The translations under genes were made by a program, and so were the position numbers. This document shows, in pieces, positions 25,186-36,975 of a stretch of DNA of 64,000 nucleotides (positions are counted from its first letter, which is position 1; each line of letters starts with the position of its first letter). This stretch comes from Phylloscopus collybita (Eukaryota > Chordata > Aves > Passeriformes > Phylloscopidae): assembly GCA_027886175.1 (NCBI GenBank), contig JAJNNQ010000002.1, positions 7,622,001 through 7,686,000 of the forward strand, read 5' to 3'. The notes below the pieces were generated by a model. The model saw nothing but the letters and a program-made list of their open reading frames with translations, had not been told where the DNA came from and did not search any database.

Positions 25186-27653
25186 CTGCAAAGGAGAAAA
25201 CAAGGTAAGTTTCTATAACCACTATTCTACCTATTTTATGTTAGATCAGTTTACAGGTAAATATCAGAAAGGGCATTTCCTTCTGACTCCCAGCCTAGCC
25301 ATAGGGTTGATACAGCCACAGCATCACAGCCTGACCCAGGAATGATGCAATGGGATATTCCAGAAGCTCAGTATCACAAAGACTGTCTTCATGAGATGCA
25401 CTGTGATGTGCTACAATCTCTCACAGCAAAAAGGGAATCTCTTCTGTTCAGGGAGTTTAAGATTTAAATTAGGCAATCCACTAGAACCCCCTAGTATTAT
25501 AGCAAATATAAAATATTCCTGTGCTTGCAGGGTCATGGAAGAGGGAAGCTGATGGAACTTTATCCACCTGGCTTCTCTAAAATATGAACAGCAGGACCAT
25601 GGAAGTACAGCTGAGAGCTAGACAGTTACTCTCTCCTCATCAAAGACCAGTGCTGTGTGGTGCTCCACTAATGACATGGTGAGACAATATGACTTGGAGA
25701 TGATCATGGGAGAGGGAAAATGCCAACAATTTCACTTAAAGTACAACTGGAGCACAAACAAACATCTAACACTGCTGTTAATATAGCTACTTCAGATACC
25801 AGTAAAGAAAACAGCAGTTCTGGACATAGGAGACTTATGTTGTTTGCCCATCATTAAGATTATTTTATCACTTTTTAACTTGTAATTTTACTGGTGCTAG
25901 CTCAATTATATTTAAAGCTGGTACACCCCAAACTCTAGTCCTTATTTTATTTTTTAATTATTTCTACACCAGAACACATATAATGGATGGGTTTTATTTG
26001 TCTATACAGGCAGAGACAATGCAGGTGTCTGCATCTCTTCCAATCATCCTGACTCACTTTCTGTTATGAGAAAAGAGATTTTTCTACGGGATGAATGATT
26101 TAATCCTGATTTATCTGTCACAAACAGGCCAAATTGTGTTCAAGAAATCCCATTTCTTTCCACTGACTAAAGAAAGCAAGCCCAGATCACACTCAGATAT
26201 TTTGAGAGATGTTTAAGTCTACATATGAATCTCAAATAATTTGTACCTGATATATAACCAGCACAATTTATACTTCTCAGGAAACCTACTCTACACAGTA
26301 TATGGTAGAAAGAGGTTGTGGAGCTGCCCTTTCTGTTACCCTCTAGAGCTGAACACAGACACTGATGTTTTGAATGGATTGAGGATCGTTCCACTGACTT
26401 TTCAAATAGACAAAATAAGAGTACATTGTCTAGTGGCCTCACTACATCACTTAACATCAGGATTCCAAGTTGGCTGTTAAGAGCATATCATTATTTTAAT
26501 ATTGAGGAATAATAAATAGAATTATCAAACGTTCTAAGGACCATACAGGAGAGTTTGGGCTCTGCTTAGGTTTATTCAACAGTAATTCCACGGCAGTCCA
26601 ATAGATGAGCAAGACAAAGAGATGTTTGTAAGAGTGTTGTTTATTGTCACTCAATCTCACCCAATGGCAATCTTCCCCTGGAATGAGATTAGTGATGAAA
26701 AAGTCACATCAATTAACTGAAGATATATTCTTTACTATTCACATAAAATTACTGTCCCTGCTAAGGTTTGAGGATGAAGAAGAAAGGGAACATGTTTGTG
26801 AACATTATTCATTTTCACCCCACTTTGGCACCAATGCACAAAAAAATCCAGAACATAAACATGAACTTTTGACACCTGAGATCTTGGGCTACCCAGTATT
26901 TTTTATAGAAGGCTTTGCAATGAGCGTTGTCACAGAGCACTTGAAGAACTGCATCTCTGAAACCTTCTGGCTTTGCAGGAGATACACAGGTTACACACAA
27001 TTAAAGTGGTCTCTCACCTACCTTAAGCTAAGCAAGCACTCAGGGTAAGCCCTGTTCATTGAACAGCAAAGGTGTTTGAACTAATCACCAAAGGAAACGT
27101 GTGAAATGTTTTCAAATCGATGAAGGAGAGAGAGCAGACAGTGATTCATCAGTATTTAGCAAACAGATGTCAGGTTGACTCTCCAATAAGAGTCAGGTGT
27201 GAGATCAGTAACTTCACAATCTTTTTTTTAAAAAAACCAATTTTTTACCCAGACCCTCTGATTTAGTGTGCCATGTCATTATCTTGCTGTCTTGAAGGGT
27301 TTATCAGAGGTTGAGACATGCTAAGGCTTTGGTAGTGAAAAGGTGTTGAGACTTTGTTCTCAGAAAAAACAAGTGTACAAAAAAGGTTGTGCATGTTTTT
27401 CTGCATATATCAAGAGTTTGCACCCATGTGTGCTTCAGTTGCAGCATCAAACATTCATATTGACAATGAACAGATTGTGCTTGTCTATGCCTGTTATCAC
27501 CTCAAAGCTTCTAGGAAGTAGCATAATAGCTCTTCTGAAACAGGCAGGGGAGAAAGAAAAGAAAAAAAAAAAACAAAAAACAACGGAATACCATGGACAC
27601 CAGATTGTTATGTTAACAATGAGCAACTATGGGGAAAATGCTGAATGTATAGC

Positions 27654-27676
27654 TTTTTTTTTTTTTTTTTTTTTTT
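27654..27676. repeat. Poly(T), 23 bases
   Basis: Uninterrupted T run about 75 bp from an A-rich run at 27551-27580. The two could form a weak foldback. Confidence 0.85.
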
Positions 27677-30600
27677 GCAAACTGCTTATTGATTATATGA
27701 GAAGCAGGAGAGCAGGAAATACAAGTAAGGAACGTATTTCAGAAAAGGAAGATGCATAAGATCAATCTAAACAACAAGAAAGAAAGATGAATGAAGAAAT
27801 AGGAGAGGAGAGGGGTGGTAATAAGGAAGTGAGAGAAAAGACAAATGCTGCTACTGCAATCTGGCCAAGCTACAACTTGTCATCGTTTTAAGTATCTACA
27901 ATAGCTGCTGCTGAATGCTGGACTGCTTTGCATTTCCTATTGCTCCACCCAAGCCACAGCTAAAAGAAAGTAAAATGTATAGATGGATACATGTGGCAGA
28001 TAGAGACTTCCTCAGCAGGAAGGTTTATATTAACCTGTAGCTCTGGAGAAACGCAGCACAATGTTGCATTTTATGTACATGTAAAATATAAATTATAAAG
28101 CAGAGAGGCTAGAGCATCAAGAACACGATACAAGCAAACACACATGAGTTTGTAGTATATAAATCTCAATTTATAGATTGAAAAAGCGGTGTGTTGGTGT
28201 CTACACATAGATATCTTCATGTGAAGTGGTTAGTGGAGCTTGATTTAGGTGGCTAAACATGAACATGGACTGTTTGAGAAACTGTAGGGTAGATGAGACA
28301 TTGCACAAGGAAAACAGACAGGACACAAGACCCCAAGACTTTTACCCTTTTAGACCAGCATCTGAAGCTCACACAGGATACACAGTGGCATCCGAAAACT
28401 ATTCATTTCTCTATAAACCAAATACCAGCTTTGGCCATTGCACAGCTCTCCTGATTTCACCGCAGTGACTGGCTCCTCACTGGCTGTATCAGGGCCTTTG
28501 ACACCTGGCTCATATGGAGGCAGCTGCATGGAGACACTTAAATCGAGGCATCCTGATCTACACTCTCACAGATTCATGCCCAGAAAACCTGGTTTCAATG
28601 CCTCAGTATAGGTTTCTACTGATATTTGAGAGTCCTAAGGACACTTGGGCTAGCAGGCAGGAGGGTCACAAGTCCCCCACATAGCTGGTGTTATAACTAT
28701 CAGTTCTGCCTGGGTACCTTGAGTACTTTAGGCATCTCAAACAACACTGGATTCCTGTGCTTAAATGACTCAGTTAAGCATAAAATGTCACTACTATCTG
28801 AATTATTAAACAGTGACCAATATACAGTAGTATGTCACCTCAGCCTTTTACTACTCTTACAGTGGCCCTGCAACTTAATGAAGATTATTTTTGTTGTCAG
28901 ATGGAGATTGAAATCTTGTAAAAGTAAGACTCACATTTTCCCTCTGTCTTTTGTTTCCTTTTAATCAGATACTTCTGAAGGAACAGAACAAACAAACATA
29001 AGGTTGAAAAGAAGGAATATGGGCAACTTTGGGTTGTCTGAATCCAGGCACCACAGAGTAAAGCAAATCCTACAGCAACCAACCTGGCACATCCTGCCTG
29101 GATCATCATTTTCTTCCTTGTAGATTTAGACTGATTTTTTTTTTTCCCCATACAAAGCACTACACAGAGCTCCACCAAATTAAGAAAGTGAAGAACTACT
29201 GAGCAATGAAAGTGGTGCTGCCTGAAGGCTATGGAGAATCATAACCTGCTGATTATCATTATTTGCCTATATATGATCTGCAGAAAATGGAACTTTCTTT
29301 GCTCTGAATTGCTCAAGTGCATTCATTTCAGAGCACTATTTGCACATGCACTTGTAACATGGGTAATGCACACAACCCTCTGCTCAGGGGTTCCCATCTT
29401 TGGTGCACAACCCCAGGCTGTGCTCTAAAGGCAAACAAGCCTCAGATCTGGGTGCATGTTCTGCCCCTAAATGCTTGGCTTTCTTTTAGAGGAAAGGCAA
29501 AGCACAGAGAGAAGCACGTTGCTTAAATATATACCATGACCCATGGACATGGCTATGGTGGACAGTTTTTGATAGATGTTCACCACAAAAAGTTGTTTGC
29601 CAAATGTTTAAAATACCTGCATATATTCATGGTGTACATAAACAGAAACATACAGTACTGACTCTATTGAGATGGGTTTATTTTTCAGAGATGCAAAAAG
29701 AGGAAAAAAAATTGGAAAGCTCTTCTTGAGCTGCTCATGTATTCATAAACAAAACAGACATCACTAAATTATAGCACTAAAAATAAACACCGGTGCTCTA
29801 AATTATAGCAATCTGCTTCTTGATTGGATAAAAGGATACAGTTTTGTTAATCTAGAAGGTCCAGGTAACTTGAATTGTTAGTATTTTTTAAACTAGTCAT
29901 TACTTAAGTGCAGTGTCATGGTGTTCTGCTATCAAGTATTTTAAAAGCTGTTTGTATAGAATATAAAATAGAAAAGTTAGGTACAAGAGTAAGATATGAT
30001 AAAATCGTGATGGTGATAATTAAATCAGTTATATAATCAGTAAAATAATATTGTATTACTTCAAGACTGGCTCAGAAAGAAAAACACAAAGCAAATACAA
30101 CGTGATATTAAAGCTCATTTCAAGCCTTTCTAAGAGGAAATCTTCTACGTGAATTGGCAATCCTGTTCTACCTTCTCAAGGTGATTATGAATACAAAAGG
30201 GGTAAGGAAACACTAACAAGGCATTACTCTGTGAGAATACACAGAATGTAGCACAACTCTGTAGAATATCAAAAGCACATCAGGTTTGCTTCTTCATACA
30301 TTATGAAGCAAATCTATGGCTTTTTTGCTATAGTTTCAATGTCTAACACAGTTAAAAAAAAAGTGGGCAAACTGGGCCTTCTCATATCAGTCTAATCTTA
30401 GAGTCTAAAACAAACACCACCTTATTAAAATTTAGTATTGTTTAAACTCTATGCCATACTTTCCACCCATCAACAAAGTAGTAAGTAGTTTAAACATTAT
30501 AACATGACAGCTGTTTACCAGTGCACAGCAACTTCAGAAAGTGAAGGCAGGTAATTCTGTGCAATTCAGTCAAAAAGGAAAATTTCCAGTGCACTAGTAT

Positions 30601-30892
30601 TTGTAAGAGAAGTTTCTGCATTGAAGAAACAAAGCAAATGTATCATCTTACCCTTTTAAATGTACTAAAATACTTTAGGTAAAAAATTAGATAAATTGCA
30701 GTCACCCTATCCGTGTCCAAATCACCTTCAGGCAGCACTGATTCAGTCTAGACCCAGATATGGGAAAAAACAGGCATAACAACATGCCATGGAAGAAGCA
30801 ATGGCAGAGAACCAAAGGCTGGGCAGTGCTGGCTGATACATCCACACAGTACAACGTGATGAAAAGAGACAGACTACCTGTCACCACCCCTG

Positions 30893-31036
30893 AGTGTATT
30901 TAGAAGACTCAGATGTACACGTGGTATTCAGAGATGTGATTCAGTGGTGACTTTGCAGTGCTGGGTTAGCACTGGATTGGGTTAGGACTGGACATGATGA
31001 TCTTAGAGGTCTTTCCCAACCCAAATGATTCTATGA
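30893..31036 (+). mobile_element. CR1 LINE 3' end fragment
   Basis: Diverged CR1 non-LTR retrotransposon tail. It ends GACATGATGATCTTAGAGGT, then CTTTCCCAACCCAAATGATT and CTATGA, the diagnostic avian CR1 terminus. Upstream, GATGTGATTCAGTGGTGAC matches the end of the CR1 coding region and 3' UTR. It is severely 5'-truncated and non-functional. Confidence 0.88.
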
Positions 31037-31717
31037 CATCCAAGCTAAAAACCTCTGCTCTTTAGCACTGTCACAGCCATGATACTTCTGGATTCAGAGG
31101 TAGAAAAGTCTGGCCTGAAGGTTTCTATCCTTTAGCTCATCGTATCGTGAAGACACAGTTTCTACATCAGTCAAATAACCAGCACCAATTTCTGGCAACA
31201 TCTGTAGCTCCCATGCTGTCTCTGTAGCAGCAACCAAAACCAGTCTAGCTTAATTTATGAGCAGGAACTTGAAATATCTGAAGATGGTCTGACTGTAAGT
31301 CCATATTGATAAAACACTTTAAGCAGGAAGATTAACTTGGATCAATAGGTATTTTCATGGAAAATTTTCACTGCCTATCATGTCAGTTAAGTGCTGCTTT
31401 TTTTCCAGGATGTAAAAGGGCATAGAAGGCTTGCATTACTTCAACTTTCATGGTGACTTCTTTAGAACTTCTCAATAAGCCTGATCCCAAACCACATGGA
31501 AATCAGCAAACTGCTGCTGTTTCCCCAACAGGCTTTTGACCAGCACCATATTTACTCAGGAGAATTAATACTGCCAAGTTGCTGTAATCCTCTCCTGAGC
31601 AGAAAAGTATTGCAGAAAGAGCCACTACATAAACAAAAGAGACAAACCCCGCTGAAGCAAATATGCAGGGACTGATGGGCTCAGTTAAATTATCATGTCC
31701 TTCCAAAGAATCTCACT

Positions 31718-31857
31718 CTAAATCTGGCTATGACATTTACTCAACGTGTTACCTGTCATTTCCCCATTTCTAAAGGAGGAATACTACTGACTCAAGACTC
31801 TTAGGGAAAATTAATGTTTTCAGGGCACTTTAAAAATTAAAGCAGCTATATATATTT
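31718..31857 (+). mobile_element. MIR/CORE-SINE-like relic
   Basis: The segment TCATTTCCCCATTTCTAAAG, then AATACTACTGACTCAAG and TTAATGTTTTCAGGGCACTTT, follows the well-known MIR order (GTTTCCCCATCTGTAAAATGG ... ATTAATG ... AAGCACTTT), and it runs into a TATATATATTT end. It is ancient and highly diverged; the exact family is uncertain. Confidence 0.65.
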
Positions 31858-32659
31858 GCCAAGCTATCCAGCTGGATTGTGGGCACACTGACTGAGAGCA
31901 TTTTGGTTGCTGTGGACTGTGCATATATTCTCAGTTTCATTTTTGTTTCATTGGTTGCTTAATGAAATATGTGTCCCTACACTACCAATGTAATCCATGA
32001 GATATATATGCTTGCATAGGAAAAATATGTTACTCTTATTTCAAGCTCAAAAGATGGTTGCTTACAGGAAAGAGCAGATTCTAGGACTATAAACAGCAGT
32101 TCCTCTTTTTTTAATCATTACTTTTATTTTTGTGTGCTTAGAGAAGTCTTGCAGAGAGAGGCCAATTTGCAAACTTATCCGCTGAAGCCTAAAGGGGCTC
32201 CTTCAGTACAGCTGAGTATCTGATCCACAGATCATCTAGCTCTGCCTACAGATTGCTGGTATATACTGCTGGATGGACAAGAGACCAACTTGTCTTGGTC
32301 AGAAGAAGAAGAGACTTCTATTGAACAGCTACAGATGTCACTCTTGTACAGACAGTATATTCCAGCACTGAAAATCACTCTGGCTATGGAATTCTGTGAG
32401 ACAGCACAGCTGCAGCAGCAGTGTTATGGGGCACAGTTGTGCACTTTTGTAACATTTATGCAACAAGGAGATTAACAGGGTCTGATATGACAACAGGACA
32501 TGCACCTGGCCCACAGCTATAGCCACAGATTTCCAGTACACACAGAAACCACTCCACACCGTTTACCTGCCTTCTGCAGCTTTCACACCACTGTGCAAAG
32601 GATATTGGGGAATGTACCAAGAATTTGAAATGCCATGATGCAAAGGGAGGGGTACGTAC

Positions 32660-32807
32660 AGGGCACGACAGCCTGTGAGCGGTTCTTCTGGACATTCTCC
32701 TCCTGCTGTGCTGCGCTGCTGTCGTTGGGCTCAGCCTGGTAAGCACACAGGGCTTCCCACTCCTTCTCCAGACGATTCTTGTTCTTCAGGTGATCTTCCA
32801 TGTAGGA
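32660..32807 (-). CDS. PTPRN2: PTPRN2 exon: N-terminal helices of the PTP domain
   Basis: This 148-nt exon has 49 codons plus the first base of a Tyr codon completed by the next exon (phase 0 in, phase 1 out). It opens with [20 protein letters not shown], the amphipathic start of the phosphatase domain, then [18 protein letters not shown], and closes with the KNRSQAVVP segment. This corresponds to the KNRY/phosphotyrosine-recognition loop of active PTPs; the usual Tyr after KNR is Ser here, as it is, from memory, in mammalian phogrin. The acceptor is ttccag and the donor GTACGT. The variable stretch NDSSAAQQ is where vertebrate phogrins differ most in this exon. Splicing to the next exon restores PYDHSR, a well-known PTP motif. 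Confidence 0.97.
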
Positions 32808-35800
32808 CTGGAATTAAAAGGATACTGCATTAAGCACTGACTTAGCTAGGCTGAAAGCTAAGCTAAAAGGATGTTTCTCAAAGCACGGGAATCCTGAGCT
32901 TGGGGGAAAAGAGAGGCTCAGTTTTAAGGTTCATTTATATACTTAAGAGAGTTAACTTAAAGCTTATTCGTGCAATAAAAAATGATAATTATAAAATGTA
33001 CCAGTGCTAACACAGAGGAAATGCATGAAACATCCACTCCCTGAGCTTTAGGAGGAAATTATTTCCTCTTCAGTACCTAGAAAACATAAGCCCAAATGTC
33101 TCTTTCATCAGGCAATGGAAAAGAAACAAAGTTCCATTGACAAAAATTACTACAGACAACAACTTCTGTCAAAATAAAGGATTTTACAACTAAAGTTCAA
33201 GCACATAGGCACATCACAACAGTGATAGAAATGTTTAAAAGAATTAAAAAATTGCCAGGCTGAACTGTTGTGGCTCAAGCACTGGGTCCTCAGAAACTCA
33301 TCTTGCAGATGAACTGGCACAGAGAGGGCCTTGAACTGAGGAGGTGTTGTTAATTAATATTAATATGTTGTTAAGGATTGTACATTGCATTCAGTTAGCA
33401 GTATTGGGAAAAGCATCACCAAAGAAAACTGACTGTGGCAGGAATGGTGGGCCATCAGAGTATATTTATTGGTGCTGGTCTTAAGCTTTTGCAGATCTCC
33501 CAAGGCTAGAGTGCCCGTCCAGCAGTGGATAGGAATTCAGTTCCAAAGATTTGAGAAAAGTGAACCAAGACCCTTTTCCTTCACCCCATGGATCAGAAAA
33601 TAATCCAAGTATGAGAGGGGAGGAGAGCAGAAAGGAGGAAAGGTGGGGAAACCCAGAAATCTTCCCCTCTCTTTAACATGAAAATTAAAAAGTGATCACC
33701 TGGTATGTTAAGCCCACTTATACAGGCCCATGACCTTGCAGAGCCTGCCGTCTTCTCCTACAACAAGCAAGAGAACCATCTCACATTACACTCTGTTCAT
33801 ATTTGTAAATTAAACTCCATACTGCCTTTACTAGGTAGGTTGAAATTAACATTCCTAGACAGATTTAAAAAGGACAGACTTTAGGAGACAGGCTCAGGGC
33901 TGGGGTCAATAGCAAAGCTCCTGGTGCAAACATGTTATTGCTGGAATGCTCACTAATACAGCCCAACCTGTAGCAAACCTTGTCTAGAAAAAGGTAGCTC
34001 CCAGAACGGATTCACTGTAATGTATAAAAAGCACTTACAATTACTTAGCAATTACAGAATTGCCTAGAAAACCTTTTCCATAGACAATCCCTGTGATGTT
34101 GAATTGTTCTTCCCAAATGTGCTTTAAAGAAGAAAGGCTCTCACGCCCTCTCAACAGGTTTAACAGAAGGTGTAAAAAGCTTGCAGCTTGTCCTCTGCCA
34201 AACTGCAGCTCTGCAAAGCTGTTGTGCCACTGTGCTTCCCACCTGGCTGGCAGGGCAGGATACAGCTCCCTCTTGCAGCTTGAACAGTTTTTTGATGAGA
34301 AAAGAGCCCCTGACACACAGCTTTGTTTGGTGCAGGGTTTGTCGGGCGCCTGAGTGGTTACACAAGGTCTGTACATCAAACCTGGTACCGAAAAACCAAT
34401 TCAAGAAGCGACGCTTCCAGAACGGATGTCTTTACGGACACAGAAAGATATTGCATTTGGAAGAAAGGTTTCTAAAGGAGGTAAAAAATAGTGGTGGCCT
34501 AGATACAATCAAAACACCTACTGTGTGATTGCTTCTTTTCTATAATGAGGGAAAAAGCATTGCAGTGGACAGAGCTGTGACCTGAGAGACAAGGAGCTGG
34601 GAGAGCGGCGTGGCCGAGCCGTGTGCCAGGGTGTGGGTCAGGTAACATGGTCCCAGCATTAACTTGCAAGTTAACAGGAGGAAACCATCTTCTAATAGTT
34701 TCTTTGTCCTTGTCAAAAGGCTGTTGCTGCTGGGGAAAGAAGGAAGGCTAAAGATCCTGTTCTTTTCTTCTAGCAAATCTATGCCTGGATATGTATACTG
34801 AAATCACAGAAAAAAAAAATAAAAAAAGATAATCCCTCCAGAGCAGGCGGAATTTTTATGAGGAAAAGGGGAAAAAATAGCAAAATCTTACAATACCACA
34901 GAGCCAAGACTTCTGGCTTCAGAGCAGCTGTTGAGCATGCAGCAGGGATGAGGCAGTCAAGGACCAGCCTGTAGCATCTTCCCATTTTAAACCACAGTTT
35001 TATAATCTGATTCATTTTGACATGCCCATCCACCAAAGTCCCAAGACTTCAGGGACATTTTATGCAGATATACAGATCTGCCAACACTCAATCTCTCCAA
35101 AATACTGGTAGGTCCACAAAGCTGAAGGAAAAGGGCCATGAACACTTGATTCCTAAGGCAGGACTGAATGTAGTAAGGAGCTTTCTGTTGACTCCAACTT
35201 ATCTCTTTGATGATTTCAAGGATTGTATTTTAAAAAGAAATTTAACTTCCTTTTTAAATCATCATATCTGACACTGTTAAGGTAAAGTTTACAGTTAAGG
35301 TAAATTGACTGCCTTTATTGCATATGAGCTTTTAAATAACTCAATGCTCTTTAAGATTTTACTTTTACCTTAATTTTTCAGGTAATCTTGAGAGTAAAGA
35401 GACTTTCGTTTTCAAAGGAAAACACACTGAAATCTTTAATCAACCATTTTTGTGTTGTTTCAATTCTTCAATTCAATTTCATCACATGGATCAGATTCAC
35501 AGGGCACTTCCTACAGACCTTGAAGAGGTGTTTGACTATTTGAATGCACCCACGGAAGGCTCTGCCCCATATGAACATCTGCTTTACACACATATTTAAA
35601 AGCTACTGAGAAAGAAGCTTGCTTTAAAACATTCAGGAGCCAGACAATTCCCTTAGAGTTAAGTAATCTTTCATTTACAGTCCTTCAGAGCCCCTATGCT
35701 CATCCCCACTTTGCTAAACAGAAGCTTAGTGATTTTGAAACACTCTCTTGGGAGCTGCTGGATGTACATTAAATTGAGTGGAACTTCTGATATTTTAGAG

Positions 35801-36471
35801 ATTGTATGTCTACTCAAATCCACTCCTTAATTAGGATGTTTTGATGAGACATTCTGCAGCATTTGTCTGGTACAAAAGAAATTCATTACCAACATGTCAA
35901 ACACGCAGATGATTGTCCTTGTCCCAGAGCAGCAGGTAAAATAAATAGAGGTTGTCACCACTGTTAATGCAATGCTCCTCAAGCCTGCTGAAAAAAGCAG
36001 AGGTCTAGCCTCACCAATATGTGCACAACAAGGCAAGTCCTGTAATCCCAAGTATATGCTATTATTTAAACAAACACCATCTGCTTGCACAGGTCTTCTG
36101 ATGCACCTTAAATTCCATTAACCTTAATTTTCCTTCCACGGAGCCTCCCTCACCTGCAAGGACAATTGGTAGCCCAGTCCATACCTTCTCTTGTTTAACA
36201 GAGGAGATACTCTTGCTACCAAACATGCTGTGGGGATAAGAGGATGTGCTGATGTTATGCAGACAGAGTGGATGCATTATAAAATCTATTATTACTGGGT
36301 GAGACACGCCAGTTGTAGGGCAAAAGAGGAGCTTTCAGCCAGAGGACGAAAAACTGTCCCAGGGACAATGAATGGGCTAAAGAGATGCTGCCACTGGCAC
36401 ACATTAAGACAGACTCCATGTGCCTGAACACAGGTGCAAACACAGAGGACAGGGGCCTGGCTTGGCTTTGG

Positions 36472-36503
36472 TGGAACATGGCTTTGTTGGAACATGGCTT
36501 TGT
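36472..36503. repeat. 16-bp perfect tandem duplication
   Basis: TGGAACATGGCTTTGT occurs twice in direct succession. Confidence 0.95.
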
Positions 36504-36676
36504 TAGAGCTTCCTGTGTGCTCAGCTGATGTTATAATAGGGTGTCAAGCTACTTTGGTTTTCTTTATTTTTTTTTTTCTTTACTATTTTATCGAGAGGGG
36601 TGTCCAACACATCCTCTGTGACTAAATAAGGTTAAAAATATAACTATTAAATTCTAATTGACTGGTCAATCTTTAA

Positions 36677-36975
36677 ATCATAGAATCACAGAATCACTTA
36701 GGTTGGAAAAGTCTCTCAGATCATCGAGTCCAACTGGTAACCCAGCACTGCCAAGGCCACCGCTAAGCCATGTTCCTCAGTACCACATCTGTATGTCTTT
36801 CAAATACCTCCAGAGATGGTGCTGACCCCACCACTGCACTGGGCAGTCTGCTGCAGCGCTTGACAGCCCTTTTGGTGAAGAAATTTTCCTTAACATCCAA
36901 TCTAAACCTCCCCTGGGACAACTTGAGGCCATTTCCTCTTTTCCTATCACTTGTTTCTTGGGTGAAAAGACACAA
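36677..36975 (-). mobile_element. CR1 LINE 3' end, about 300 bp, antisense to the window
   Basis: The plus strand starts TCATAGAATCACAGAATCAC, then TTAGGTTGGAAAAGTCTCTC, the reverse complement of a CR1 3' terminus. It continues through CAAATACCTCCAGAGATGGT, GTGAAGAAATTTTCCTTAAC and CAATCTAAACCTCCCCTGG. On the minus strand part of it reads as the remembered CR1 reverse-transcriptase C-terminal segment (LDVKENFFTKRAVKRCSRLP, then SLEVFERHTDVVLRNM). It lies in the same orientation as PTPRN2 and is 5'-truncated, as most bird CR1 copies are. It is the best preserved mobile element here. Confidence 0.95.

Larger units (their letters stand above)
25186..32659 (-). other. PTPRN2: PTPRN2 intron, 7.5 kb (phase 1)
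   Basis: Intron between the 148-nt and 74-nt exons (GTACGT ... TTTGCAG). It contains a CR1 3' fragment (30893-31036), a MIR-like relic (31718-31857), an A-rich run (27551-27580) and a 23-base T run (27654-27676). A 134-codon plus-strand open frame at 26644-27048 has no recognisable domain. Confidence 0.9.

Noticed and set aside
26644..27048. 134-codon plus-strand frame, considered as a retroviral remnant
   Set aside because: No retroviral or LINE motif could be identified, and no LTR ends were found around it.
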